This document shows, one piece after another, positions 1 through 7,180 of a stretch of DNA of 9,574 nucleotides. The notes below the pieces were generated by a model. That model worked only from the letters and a program-made list of their open reading frames with translations, was not told the origin of the DNA and ran no database searches. Made by a program: the position numbers and the translations under genes. This stretch comes from Pseudomonadota bacterium (GTDB taxonomy: Bacteria; Pseudomonadota; Alphaproteobacteria; Acetobacterales; Acetobacteraceae), in assembly GCA_021845835.1 (NCBI GenBank), contig JAJZVE010000129.1:1-9574 (forward strand), written 5' to 3'. Positions within the stretch are counted from its first letter, which is position 1. Each line of letters starts with the position of its first letter.

Positions 1-120
1 ATCGGGGGGATACGGGTGTCAGCCGCGCCGATCTGCGGCCAGCGCTGGGCTTTGCCCGCCATTTGGGCAGGCTAAAGCGGCCCGGCGGCGCCTGGCGGGC
101 AGATTCCGGGTGTGATGGGC

Positions 121-705
121 TTAACCGTCGCCCTGGCGGTCGCGGTAGTGGCGGGCCAGCGTGGCGGCGAAGGGGTCGCCGGCCGCCGCGTCCTGCTCGG
201 CCATCGCCAGCTTGTCGGCCAGGGCAACGTCGGCGCCGGCCCGGATGGCGTCGAAGAGGTCGGGCAGGGGCGGGGCGGCGCCCCAGGTGTCCGGCGCCGG
301 CACGGGCGGGGCCTCGGCCGCCGGCACGTCATACCCGCGCCAGTGGCTCGGCGGGTTGATGTGATAGGCATTCGTCTCCTGGTGAAGCTCAAAGCGGCCA
401 TCGGCCCCGGTGCTGGGCTGGCATCGGCGGTGCCATCCGATGATGCCGAGGAGTCGAAGCTGCCGCAGGGCCTCGGCGATGTGCGCCCGGCAGAAGCCGG
501 CGGCCAGCGCCAGACCTTCATAGGACGGATCAAGCCGGCCGGTGCGCCAGTTGAGGAAGCGGAAAAGCATGGCGCGCAAGACGGCCAGCGCGGCGCGGCC
601 ACGGCCGGGCAATGCCTGCCGGCTGCTCCATGCTTCGGCCTGGTCGAACCATCGCCGGGCGTCGGCCTTCTGGATCGGCCGCCATTTGAGGGGTCTGAGT
701 AGCAA
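121..705 (-). pseudogene. Helix-turn-helix replication-initiator-like protein, 5' end cut by transposon
   Basis: The reading frame gives 194 residues if the TTG at 705 is used as start. From residue 7 on it resembles a family of alphaproteobacterial plasmid or ICE proteins with a winged helix-turn-helix, often called replication initiators; I recognise this from general sequence feel, not from a search. Visible landmarks are the opening KADARRWFDQAEAW segment, a helix-turn-helix at about residues 58-95 (LDPSYEGLALAAGFCRAHIA, then LRLLGIIGWHRRC), and the block ETNAYHINPPSHWRGY at 110-125. The C-terminal third is rich in alanine and proline and ends RQGDG. The first six residues are encoded by the Tn3-family inverted repeat at 690-728, so the native start has been lost or replaced. 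The frame stays open to 744 but contains no ATG. The product may be made from the TTG, but no ribosome binding site is evident. The disruption is seen directly; the replication role is inferred. Confidence 0.6.
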
Positions 706-728
706 CGGAACAGAAAACCCCCATAGGC
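690..728 (+). repeat. Left terminal inverted repeat of Tn3-family transposon
   Basis: This 39-bp repeat starts GGGGTCTGAGTAGCAACGG and ends CCCCATAGGC. It matches the reverse complement of 4454-4492 at 38 of 39 positions; the one difference is A at 705 here against G in the other copy. The opening GGGGTCTGA and the internal GGAAC-AGAAAAC are shared with the Tn3 terminal repeat. Just inside it, 15 bases (729-743, containing the small stem CTCC-GGTC-GGAG) separate it from a GTCA that directly follows the repeat at the other end. The tnpA stop codon lies 31 bp further in. Confidence 0.95.
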
Positions 729-759
729 TCCGGTCGGAGTGGCGTCAGAACAAGCCCGA

Positions 760-3700
760 TCAAACATCGTCATCGACCTGAGTTGCCGGATTGCGCAACG
801 GCCGCAGTTCGCCCCGGGCCACGGATTCGGGCAGAGTGAAAGCGTAGCGGCCGAGCACGTTGACGTGCTCGTGGGCGAGCGGTGACAGGCGGGCGATGTC
901 CTCGTCGCGGACATCGAAGCCTTCCGCCCGCAATTGGTCGAGCGCCGCGTCCATGTAGATCGTGTTCCACAAGATGATGGCGTTGACGACCAAGCCGAGG
1001 GCGCCGAGTTGGTCCTCCTGGCCCTCGCGGTAGCGCTGGCGCAGTTCCCCCCGCTTGCCGTGGAAGACGACGCGGGCAAGCTGGTGGCGGCCTTCACCTC
1101 GGTTGAGCTGGCTCAGGATGCGGCGGCGATAGGCTTCGTCGTCGATATAGGCCAGTAAGTAGAGCGTCTTGACGATCCGGCCGAGTTCCTCCAGCGCCCG
1201 CGCCAGCCGGGTCGGCCGGTCGTTGGTTTGAAGGGTCCGGATCAGCCCGCCGGCCTGCACGAGACCCAGCTTGAGGGAGCCGGTCAGCCGCAGCAGGTCG
1301 TCCCAATGCTCGGCGATGAGGTCAGTCTTCACCTTGTGCGAGGCCAGCTTATCGAGAGCGCCGTAATCGGCCGTTGCATCGACGCGCCAAAACCGGGTGC
1401 CGCCGATGTCGGCGATGCGCGGGCTGAACTGGTAGCCCAGCAACCAGAAGATGCCGAAAATCACGTCGGTGTAGGCGCCGGTGTCGGTCATGATCTCGGT
1501 CGGCTCCAGTTCAGTCTCCTGTTCCAGCACCACGCCCAGCAGCACCAGGCTGTCGCGCAGGGTGCCGGGAACGGTGATGGCGTTGAGTCCGGTGAACTGG
1601 TCGGAGACGAGGTTGTAGTAGGTGACGCCGCGCTCAGAGCCGAAATACTTCGGGTTGGGGCCGGAATGGATGGTGCGTACCGGTACCACGAAGCGCAGCC
1701 CATCGGCGGAGGCCACATCGCCGCCGCCCCACCGTCTGGCCAAGTTGACGCCGTTTTGGGCGGCGACGAGCCGGGCATTGGCCGGGGTCAGGGTTTCGGC
1801 GCGCAGATAGTTCTGCCGGACCCAACTTAGGCGCGACCGCCGGAGCGATGGCACGTCAGGGCGCACCAGCGGTTCGAGGCCGGTATTGCACGCCTCGGCC
1901 AGCAGCACGGCGCACAGCGTGGTCGCCAGGTTCTGCGCCCGGGCCTCGGCCTCGCTGGCATGGGTGAACGCCCCAGCGAAGCCGGTTCGGGTATCGACTT
2001 CCAGCAACAGCTCCGGCAGATCGACGCGGGGCAGGCGCGCCGCCACGGCATTCCGCAGCGCGGCGAGGCTAGCCGGCTCATCGAGGCGGTCGAGGCCGGT
2101 CAGCACCAAGTCCTCGTCGGCGCCATTCTGTTCGATGCGGACCCCGGCATTCTGCGGCAGATTGCCGACCACCGTTCGGAACGCCTGATCGAGCCGTTCC
2201 GTCAGCCGGCCGATTTCCTCGGCTGCGTTCTGGGATTTCCCCAGGGTGCGGCAGACGGTCGGTCGCGCGGCTTCCCAGGCGGTGCCGTCGAGCAGACCGA
2301 TGCGCGGATCGGCGAAACGCAGGCTCGGTGTTGCGAACACGTCGCGGCGGCGGAGCGCGCCGCGCAGGCGATCGACCAGGCACAGGGTCCAGGCGCGACG
2401 ATCGACCCCGCCATTCCGCATCACCCGACGTTCCCAGGATTTCGGCACGAACCCGGTCGGCCACGGCAGGCCGCGCGCTCCGCCATCCTCGACTTTTCGG
2501 AAATGGTGCAAGGCTTCCGTCACCGGTCGGCCCGCCGGTATGGCATCCAGGACGACAACGCGCACGAAATGTGGCAGGAATCGCCGGAGGCGGCGGTGCT
2601 GCGCCAGCAACTCGTCGAAATACGGATCATCGGGCGGCCGGGTCAGGCTGTCCACTTGCGCCACGGCGGCTTCGAGGGCGGCCTGCGGCACGGCCGCGAA
2701 CACCGCCGGCCGAAGGTCGGCGTCGCCGACGGCACCGTTGAGTATCATGGCGCAGACCTTGCTCAGGGTGAGCGCCGCCGCATCGAGGTCGCCCAGGCTG
2801 CGCAACCGGGCTTCGCGGCCTTTGCGCATCGCATCGACGAACATCCGGGTGACCAGCAGATCGAAGAGGTCGAGCACATCGTCCTGGGCGCTCGCCTCCA
2901 GCGCCCGGAGGAACGCCAGCAGGGTCGCGGCGCGCCGCTCGTCCGGCAGCCGGGCGACCGCCTGAGCCTTGGCGGCACCGGCGAAACGCGCCAGCGCCAG
3001 AACGCGGGTCTTCGGCAGCCGATCGGTGGGCGGCAGGCCGGCGGCGAGGCGTCGGATTTCGTCGAGACGCGCGATCGCCCGCACCAGTTCGTTGGTGCTT
3101 TGCAGGACCGGCCCCGAGCGGAGCCGGTCCATCGGGCTTTGCCGGGCATTCTCTGGCACCACCACCAGGGCGTCGAGCTGCTCCTTTTGCTCCGGCGTGA
3201 TCCTGGCCGCCAGCAGGCGCCACAGGCGGCTGTTGGCACGGGACCGCACCCGCGCGATTGTCCGTTCCAGCACGCTCGCTCCCGGCAGCAGCACCTTGTG
3301 CGTCACCAGCCAAGCCGTCGCCTGGTCGAACAGGGCGGTCGGCCGATCGGTCCCCGTCCAGCACAGGGCATAGAGCCAGCGCAGGAGCCGCCATTGGGCA
3401 GCGAGATTCGAGAAATCTCGGTAACCGTAGCGGCAACGGATTTCCGTCGTGTGGTCATAACGGCGCTTGCTTGCTGCATACTGGACCAGGCCCTTCTGGT
3501 CGATGATGTCGAGCTGCCGCGCCAGGACCGTGACGACGCCAGGCGGCACATCCGTCGGATCGTCCAGGAAACCCCCAAGAAAGCGCACGGTGCAAAGTTG
3601 CAAGGCGTAGCCGAGACGCATGTGGTCCCGGCGCCGCTGATTGATCACCTCGTGGTCTGCATCATCCAGGTGGAAGAAGCGGGCAAGCTGTTCCGACGAG

Positions 3701-3762
3701 GGCTCCCCGACGTAGCGTCCGTATCGACGTTCCTGCTCATCGGTCAGAAAGCTGACGGGCAT
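760..3762 (-). CDS. tnpA: Tn3-family transposase TnpA
   Basis: TnpA is the DDE/D transposase that binds the terminal repeats and carries out replicative transposition to a cointegrate, which the resolvase then separates. The frame gives 1000 residues, the normal length for the family (about 960-1010). The N-terminus (MPVSFLTDEQERRYG, then about 170 residues) is the DUF4158-type DNA-binding region. The catalytic domain fills about 590-970. By alignment with Tn3 from memory, the catalytic acids are D687 in SADGLRF, D760 in IMTDTGAY and E890 in NRGEGRH; the 130-residue gap between the last two equals that in Tn3. Other signatures are NPKYFGSERGVTYYNLVSDQ, WLLGYQFSPRIAD, YREGQEDQLGALGLV and ARLSPLAHEHVNVLGRY. 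The ATG start is divergent from tnpR and separated from it by the probable res region, through which the resolvase probably represses both genes as in Tn3. No frameshift is seen, so the protein is probably active. Confidence 0.96.
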   Translation of the reverse strand: MPVSFLTDEQERRYGRYVGEPSSEQLARFFHLDDADHEVINQRRRDHMRLGYALQLCTVRFLGGFLDDPTDVPPGVVTVLARQLDIIDQKGLVQYAASKRRYDHTTEIRCRYGYRDFSNLAAQWRLLRWLYALCWTGTDRPTALFDQATAWLVTHKVLLPGASVLERTIARVRSRANSRLWRLLAARITPEQKEQLDALVVVPENARQSPMDRLRSGPVLQSTNELVRAIARLDEIRRLAAGLPPTDRLPKTRVLALARFAGAAKAQAVARLPDERRAATLLAFLRALEASAQDDVLDLFDLLVTRMFVDAMRKGREARLRSLGDLDAAALTLSKVCAMILNGAVGDADLRPAVFAAVPQAALEAAVAQVDSLTRPPDDPYFDELLAQHRRLRRFLPHFVRVVVLDAIPAGRPVTEALHHFRKVEDGGARGLPWPTGFVPKSWERRVMRNGGVDRRAWTLCLVDRLRGALRRRDVFATPSLRFADPRIGLLDGTAWEAARPTVCRTLGKSQNAAEEIGRLTERLDQAFRTVVGNLPQNAGVRIEQNGADEDLVLTGLDRLDEPASLAALRNAVAARLPRVDLPELLLEVDTRTGFAGAFTHASEAEARAQNLATTLCAVLLAEACNTGLEPLVRPDVPSLRRSRLSWVRQNYLRAETLTPANARLVAAQNGVNLARRWGGGDVASADGLRFVVPVRTIHSGPNPKYFGSERGVTYYNLVSDQFTGLNAITVPGTLRDSLVLLGVVLEQETELEPTEIMTDTGAYTDVIFGIFWLLGYQFSPRIADIGGTRFWRVDATADYGALDKLASHKVKTDLIAEHWDDLLRLTGSLKLGLVQAGGLIRTLQTNDRPTRLARALEELGRIVKTLYLLAYIDDEAYRRRILSQLNRGEGRHQLARVVFHGKRGELRQRYREGQEDQLGALGLVVNAIILWNTIYMDAALDQLRAEGFDVRDEDIARLSPLAHEHVNVLGRYAFTLPESVARGELRPLRNPATQVDDDV

Positions 3763-3767
3763 GGCCG

Positions 3768-3882
3768 CTTCGCAAAAGTCCTAAGTTTCGCGACATCCTG
3801 GCCCCGCGTGGAGGTTGGCGAGGTTTGGATGTTGCAAAAATCAGATGCGAAAGGAAAGAGTTTCGCGATGAATTTCGCGACA
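3768..3882. promoter_or_regulatory. Probable res site and divergent tnpA/tnpR control region
   Basis: The gap between the divergent tnpA and tnpR starts holds repeated resolvase-like half sites. TTTCGCGA occurs at 3786-3793, 3861-3868 and 3873-3880. The longer AGTTTCGCGA is shared by 3784-3793 and 3859-3868, and TTTCGCGACA by 3786-3795 and 3873-3882. An opposing arm TGCGAAA at 3846-3852 faces the 3861 copy, and a weaker relative CTTCGCAA lies near 3772. In Tn3-family elements of this layout, res sits between the two genes, contains three resolvase-bound subsites, and overlaps both promoters. The repeats are seen directly; their assignment to res is inference. I could not assign convincing -35 and -10 boxes. 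Confidence 0.65.
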
Positions 3883-4449
3883 GGTGCTCCCATGCTCATC
3901 GGCTACGCGCGCGTCTCCACAGACGACCAGGACCTCTCGCAGCAGCAGACGATCCTGCAGACGGCCGGCTGCCTACGGATCTACGAGGAGAAGATCTCCG
4001 GGGCGAAACGCGACCGGCCGCAACTGGCACGGCTGATCGACCACCTCCGGGCCGACGATATCGTCACGGTCACCCGCCTCGACAGACTCGCCCGATCGAC
4101 CCGTGACCTTCTCGACATTGCCGAGCAACTTCGGGTGGCCGGCGCCGGACTCCGCTCGCTCGCCGAACCCTGGGCCGACACCACCTCGCCGGCCGGCCGC
4201 ATGGTCCTGACCGTGTTCGCCGGCATCGCCGAATTCGAGCGTGCCTTGATTGCCGAGCGGACCGGCACAGGGCGTGTGGCGGCCAGAGCACGCGGTGTGC
4301 GCTTCGGCCGTCCGCCGAAGCTCAATGCCGACCAAGTCGCCCTTGCGCGGCGACTGGTCGATGAAGGCCAATCTCCCCGCGAGGCGGCGCGCATTCTCAA
4401 TGTCCACGCCTCGACTATCTACCGAGCGTTCGCCGCCGACGGCTCCTGA
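3868..4449 (+). CDS. tnpR: Serine resolvase TnpR of the Tn3-family transposon
   Basis: TnpR is a small serine recombinase that resolves the transposition cointegrate at res and usually represses tnpA and its own gene. With the ATG at 3868 it has 193 residues; this start has a good ribosome binding site (AAGGAAAGAG, 7 bases upstream). The alternative ATG at 3892 gives 185 residues, the usual family length, and begins exactly at the conserved MLIGYARVST, but it has only a weak upstream site. Numbering from 3892, the nucleophile is S9 in ARVSTDDQ, supported by R7 and by R65 and R68 in RLDRLARST. The catalytic domain runs to about 125, with the long E-helix at AGRMVLTVFAGIAEFERALI. The C-terminal helix-turn-helix is at about 158-180 (SPREAARILNVHASTIYRAF). 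The stop codon lies 5 bp from the right inverted repeat. All key residues are present, so activity is likely. Confidence 0.95.
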   Translation: MNFATGAPMLIGYARVSTDDQDLSQQQTILQTAGCLRIYEEKISGAKRDRPQLARLIDHLRADDIVTVTRLDRLARSTRDLLDIAEQLRVAGAGLRSLAEPWADTTSPAGRMVLTVFAGIAEFERALIAERTGTGRVAARARGVRFGRPPKLNADQVALARRLVDEGQSPREAARILNVHASTIYRAFAADGS

Positions 4450-4453
4450 TGAC

Positions 4454-4492
4454 GCCTATGGGGGTTTTCTGTTCCGCTGCTACTCAGACCCC
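4454..4492 (-). repeat. Right terminal inverted repeat of Tn3-family transposon
   Basis: This is the partner of the repeat at 690-728, with one mismatch out of 39; its outer end reads CAGACCCC at 4492. Read outward on the plus strand it contains no stop in the frame that encodes YGGFLFRCYSDP, so it joins in frame to the serine recombinase remnant that follows. Confidence 0.95.
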
Positions 4493-5056
4493 GAGACCCG
4501 CAAGCGGATCCTGCGGACGGTTCTCTCCGAGATCGTCGCCCGCGTCGAGGGCGAGGAAGTCATCCTCGTCCTGCACTGGCAGGGAGGTGACCACACCAGG
4601 CTGTCTGTCCGCAAAAATAAGTCCGGAGGCCATCGGTGGACGACGGACGCATCGACCGAGGAAATGATTCGCGAGCTTGCGCGCCTGCTGCCGGATCCGG
4701 CAATTGCCGCCGTGTTGAACCGGTCCGGCAAACGGACCGGGCGTGGCAATACCTGGACGGAGGCCCGGCTACGCGCGTTCCGCACCAGCCACGGCATCGC
4801 CGTCTATCGCGACGGCGAACGGGCCGAACGTGGCGAACTCACCCTCGACGAGGCGGCGACGCGGCTCAATGTCAGCAAAATGACGGTCCTGCGGTTGATC
4901 CACGCCGGCAGAATCCAGGCCCGGCAGATCTGCAAGGGGGCCCCATGGGTGATTCCCGACCAGACTATCGGCGAAATGGCCGCCAGCGGCCGGTTGCCTG
5001 CCCCATCGAAGCCGGTAACAGAAAATCAATATCAAAAAGTCTTTGAATTCCAGTGA
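4493..5056 (+). pseudogene. C-terminal remnant of a large serine recombinase
   Basis: The 187 residues from the transposon edge to the TGA at 5054 match the end of proteobacterial recombinase-family proteins of about 700 residues, as I recall their sequence; these are large serine recombinases with a zinc ribbon and coiled coil. Landmarks, numbered from the first residue after the repeat, are RKRILRTVLSEIVARVEGEE (3-22), LHWQGGDHTRLSV (27-39), a segment LARLLPDPAIAAVLNRSGKRTGRG (62-85), and a MerR/excisionase-type helix-turn-helix LTLDEAATRLNVSKMTVLRLI (116-136). The natural C-terminus QKVFEFQ appears intact. The catalytic domain with its serine, the zinc ribbon and most of the coiled coil are missing, so it cannot recombine DNA. 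The N-terminal part is not on the other side of the transposon, as it would be after a simple insertion. The frame is open upstream through the inverted repeat into the tnpR region, but an expressed fusion is unlikely. Confidence 0.75.
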
Positions 5057-5072
5057 CGTAGCGAGGTGGGCA

Positions 5073-5411
5073 TTATGAATCGGGATCGGGCGGGCCGCAC
5101 AGGATCACGTGGCGGCGGTCGCGGATCCACTGGCAGGTGGCCAGCTTCATGAAGAGGGTGCGGTCGAGGCCGCGGGCCGCCCGCCAGTCGACGTCCTCGA
5201 CGGCGGCAGCTTGGCGCAGCTTGGCGCGTGTCGCCCGGGCCTCGAAGCGCTTCTGGCGGCGGTGGGTCACCTCGTGCTCCAGCATCAGCGCCAGCCATTC
5301 GGCGTGGCTGAGGGCGGCGGCGGCGGGATCGGCCTCAAGGGCCTTGAAGCCGGTGGCGCAGCCATGCAGGCCGAGAGCGTGGAGGGTGTCCAGGGTGGGA
5401 TGGTTGAGCAT
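5073..5411 (-). pseudogene. istB: Truncated IS21-family helper ATPase IstB
   Basis: IstB is the AAA+ ATPase that works with IstA to choose the target and drive IS21 transposition. The frame begins with an ATG at 5411, 8 bp downstream of the istA stop. Its ribosome binding site TGAGG overlaps the istA TGA, the translational arrangement expected for an IS21 pair. The first 107 or so residues are normal: the N-terminal region (GLHGCATGFKALEADP, then HAEWLALMLEHEVTHRRQKR) and the start of the ATPase core (MKLATCQWIRDRRHVILCGPP). The sequence then breaks off inside the Walker A motif, where a GxxxxGK continuation is expected, and reads DPDS before a TAA. Normal IstB proteins have about 240-270 residues, so more than half is missing. 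The product cannot bind ATP normally. The breakpoint is close to 5088. Confidence 0.88.
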
Positions 5412-5419
5412 GGTCAGCC

Positions 5420-6967
5420 TCAATGGTAGTAGCCGCTGCCGCGGATGTTGGCGTGAAGGAGGGGAAGGTCGGCGGCGGGCTGTCCCGTCGGCTTGCGGTC
5501 GAGGTTGTTGTCGAGGATGGAGCCGAGGCTTTTCGACGACAGCGCGCCGATTTCGACGGCGCGGGCGCAGGCCGCCTCGGCCCGGTCACGGTCGACGCCA
5601 CGCAATCGTTTCAGGATGCCGAGGCAAGAACGGAAGCCCTGCTCGGGGTGGGGCCGGCTGGTCAGCACGGCGACGATCAGCGCCTCGGTCCGGGGGCCGA
5701 TGGCGGCTGCATCGCGCCGGAAGCGGGCCTCGCTCCAGCCGCCGTAGAAGCGGTGACCGCTCGGCATGTGGTCGTCATGGGTGACGTGGCGGGCGCCGCC
5801 GCCCCGCAGGCGGACGTGGACGGCGACGCGGTTGCCCCGGTGGAACAGCTCGACGGCGTTGGCGGTGATGCGGGCCTCGACCTCTTCCCGGATCAGGGCG
5901 TGGGGCACCGAGTAATAGAAACCTTGGACTTCCACATGGTAATCCTGGTTGACCCTGGCCCGCTTCCACTCGGCGTATTCGTAGGGCGCCGCGGGCAGCG
6001 GGCGGAGGACGGGGCGCTCGACCGCGTCGAAGAGTCCGCGGCGGCTGACCCCCAGCCTGCGCATGGGGCGGCCGTTGATCCGCTCCAGCGCCGCGGCGAT
6101 GGCCTGGTTGCACTCGGTCAGGGAGAAGAAGGTGACGTTGCGCAGGCGCCCCAGGATGTAGGACTGGGCAACGCGGACTCCGGCCTCCACCTTGGCCTTG
6201 TCGCGCGGCTTGCGCGGGCGGGCGGGAAGGATGCCGACGCCGTAATGCTCGGCCATGCGGGCGTAGGTTGGATTGGTCTCGGGATCGTAGAAGGACGGCC
6301 GGTGGACGGCGGATTTCAGGTTGTCGGGCACCAGCAGCCGCGGCACACCGCCGAAATGGGCGAGCATGCGGACATGGGCGCCGATCCAGTCGGGCAGCTT
6401 CTGGCTCCAGGTCGCCTCGGCATAGGTGTAGCTCGAGGCGCCGAGCACCGCGACGAACAACTCCGCCGACCTCGCCTCGCCGGTGGCCGGGTCGACGATG
6501 GGCACGGTTTTGCCGGAGAAGTCGACGAACACCTTGTCGCCCGCCACGTGATGCTGGCGCATGGTCGGCGACAGCTTCCGCTCAAACTCCCGGAAGAGCT
6601 CGCAGAAACGGCTGTAGCCGTAGCCGCCGGGGTGGGCCGCGCGGTACTCCTCCCACAGGATCAGCAGATTGACGCCGTCCCGCTTCGTCTCGCGAGCCAG
6701 CGCCGCCCAATCCGGCTCGACCCGGCGGCGCAGCCCGGTCTGGGTGCTGGGGCGGCCAAACAGCCGCTCGCTCAGCACCGCGTCGGTCAACTCGTCGGGC
6801 AGCGGCCAGGTCAAACCCGCCGCCGAAATCCGCGCCATGTAATCCTGGATGGTGCTGCGCGCGACACCAAGCTGGAGGGCGATGGCCCGCTCGCTCAGCT
6901 TGGCCTCGCCGAACTTCAACCTCAACACCTCGCGTATCTGTCTCATGGTCAGCCTCTTTTTGGGCAT
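5420..6967 (-). CDS. istA: IS21-family transposase IstA
   Basis: IstA is the DDE-type transposase that pairs and cuts the ends of IS21-family elements, working with IstB. I chose the ATG at 6967 (515 residues, MPKKRLTMRQIREVLRLKFG), because the GGAGAGAGACG just upstream gives a ribosome binding site and the extra upstream residues of the open frame look non-coding. An N-terminal helix-turn-helix lies at about 24-47 (LSERAIALQLGVARSTIQDY). The RNase H-like core carries D149 (KVFVDFSGKT), D215 (LLVPDNLKSAV) and E261 (KPRDKAKVEAG), a spacing that fits the family. The C-terminal part includes GFYYSVPHALIREEVEARI (349-367) and PEQGFRSCLGILKR (441-454). The frame is full length and undamaged, although its partner istB is broken. 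The five repeats at 7062-7180 lie upstream and are its likely binding sites. Confidence 0.95.
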   Translation of the reverse strand: MPKKRLTMRQIREVLRLKFGEAKLSERAIALQLGVARSTIQDYMARISAAGLTWPLPDELTDAVLSERLFGRPSTQTGLRRRVEPDWAALARETKRDGVNLLILWEEYRAAHPGGYGYSRFCELFREFERKLSPTMRQHHVAGDKVFVDFSGKTVPIVDPATGEARSAELFVAVLGASSYTYAEATWSQKLPDWIGAHVRMLAHFGGVPRLLVPDNLKSAVHRPSFYDPETNPTYARMAEHYGVGILPARPRKPRDKAKVEAGVRVAQSYILGRLRNVTFFSLTECNQAIAAALERINGRPMRRLGVSRRGLFDAVERPVLRPLPAAPYEYAEWKRARVNQDYHVEVQGFYYSVPHALIREEVEARITANAVELFHRGNRVAVHVRLRGGGARHVTHDDHMPSGHRFYGGWSEARFRRDAAAIGPRTEALIVAVLTSRPHPEQGFRSCLGILKRLRGVDRDRAEAACARAVEIGALSSKSLGSILDNNLDRKPTGQPAADLPLLHANIRGSGYYH

Positions 6968-7061
6968 CGTCTCTCTCCGAAAGGAAAGGCCGATGCTTGG
7001 TCGATGCTGACCTGCCGGGCAAAGCGCTATCCCCGGCCGACACCCCGCCCACAACCGCAAG

Positions 7062-7180
7062 GGTGGCCGGAATGAAATCGGAATCGATGGCCGGAACCGG
7101 ATCGGAACGGGTGGCCGGAATGCGGTCGGAACAGGTGGCCGACATCAAATCGGAATGGGTGGCCGGAATGAGTCGGAACC
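7062..7180 (+). repeat. Five 24-bp-spaced repeats, probable IstA binding sites
   Basis: TGGCCGG (TGGCCGA in copy four) begins at 7064, 7088, 7112, 7136 and 7160, exactly 24 bp apart. Each copy is followed by a second conserved piece, TCGGAA, about 8 bp downstream. Consensus of a unit: GGTGGCCGGAATG, then about four variable bases, then TCGGAAYG. The last unit is one base shorter. IS21-family elements are known to carry multiple internal transposase-binding repeats near their ends, and these lie immediately upstream of istA. The 24-bp spacing is about two and a quarter DNA turns. A short frame runs through the block but is a by-product of the period, 24 being divisible by three. Confidence 0.88.

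Larger units (their letters stand above)
690..4492. mobile_element. Complete Tn3-family transposon (tnpA, res, tnpR; no cargo)
   Basis: The element is bounded by inverted repeats at 690-728 and 4454-4492, which begin GGGGTCTGAG as is typical of Tn3-family ends. Inside are a full-length Tn3-type transposase on the minus strand and a serine resolvase on the plus strand, transcribed away from a shared intergenic region. At 3803 bp it is close to the minimum size for a member with both genes, and it has no passenger genes. Both coding frames are intact, so it may still be mobile. Tn3-family insertion normally makes a 5-bp target duplication; the flanks here are TTTGA at 685-689 and GAGAC at 4493-4497, which do not match. 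The left and right neighbours are fragments of different genes, so the original insertion site has been rearranged. Confidence 0.93.
5088..7180 (-). mobile_element. IS21-family element, 3' end deleted
   Basis: The element contains an intact istA, the first part of istB and, upstream of istA, a block of five regularly spaced repeats typical of the transposase-binding left end of IS21-family elements. The right end, with the rest of istB and the right terminal repeat, is absent; the DNA switches to unrelated sequence near 5088. The outer left boundary is placed near 7180 because an IS630 transposase reading frame begins right after the last repeat, but the exact terminal dinucleotide could not be fixed without the opposite end. 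The element cannot move by itself. Its istA might still act on another copy that supplies IstB. Confidence 0.85.

Noticed and set aside
1..62. A minus-strand frame starting with ATG at 62 (MAGKAQRWPQIG...) and running off the left edge
   Set aside because: Only 20 codons are visible, there is no ribosome binding site and no recognisable family. It could be a real gene start, but the evidence is too thin to annotate.
729..760. Small stem (CTCC-GGTC-GGAG) just after tnpA as a terminator
   Set aside because: The stem has only four base pairs and no adjacent T-run on the tnpA strand apart from four Ts well inside the inverted repeat.
72..1097. A 341-codon minus-strand frame across the left inverted repeat
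   Set aside because: It overlaps both the helix-turn-helix gene and the end of tnpA in another frame, with low-complexity serine, proline and arginine composition.
1960..3867. A very long plus-strand open frame leading into tnpR
   Set aside because: It lies antisense to tnpA, in a GC-rich gene where the opposite frame is often free of stops. The composition is not protein-like until the resolvase motif begins near 3892.
5423..7075. A 550-codon plus-strand open frame opposite istA
   Set aside because: It is the antisense shadow of istA. The IstA frame carries the family motifs and DDE residues; this one shows none.
7062..7180. CRISPR-like array
   Set aside because: The period is only 24 bp, there is no spacer of variable sequence between conserved repeats, and no cas genes are present. 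It fits IS21 transposase sites.
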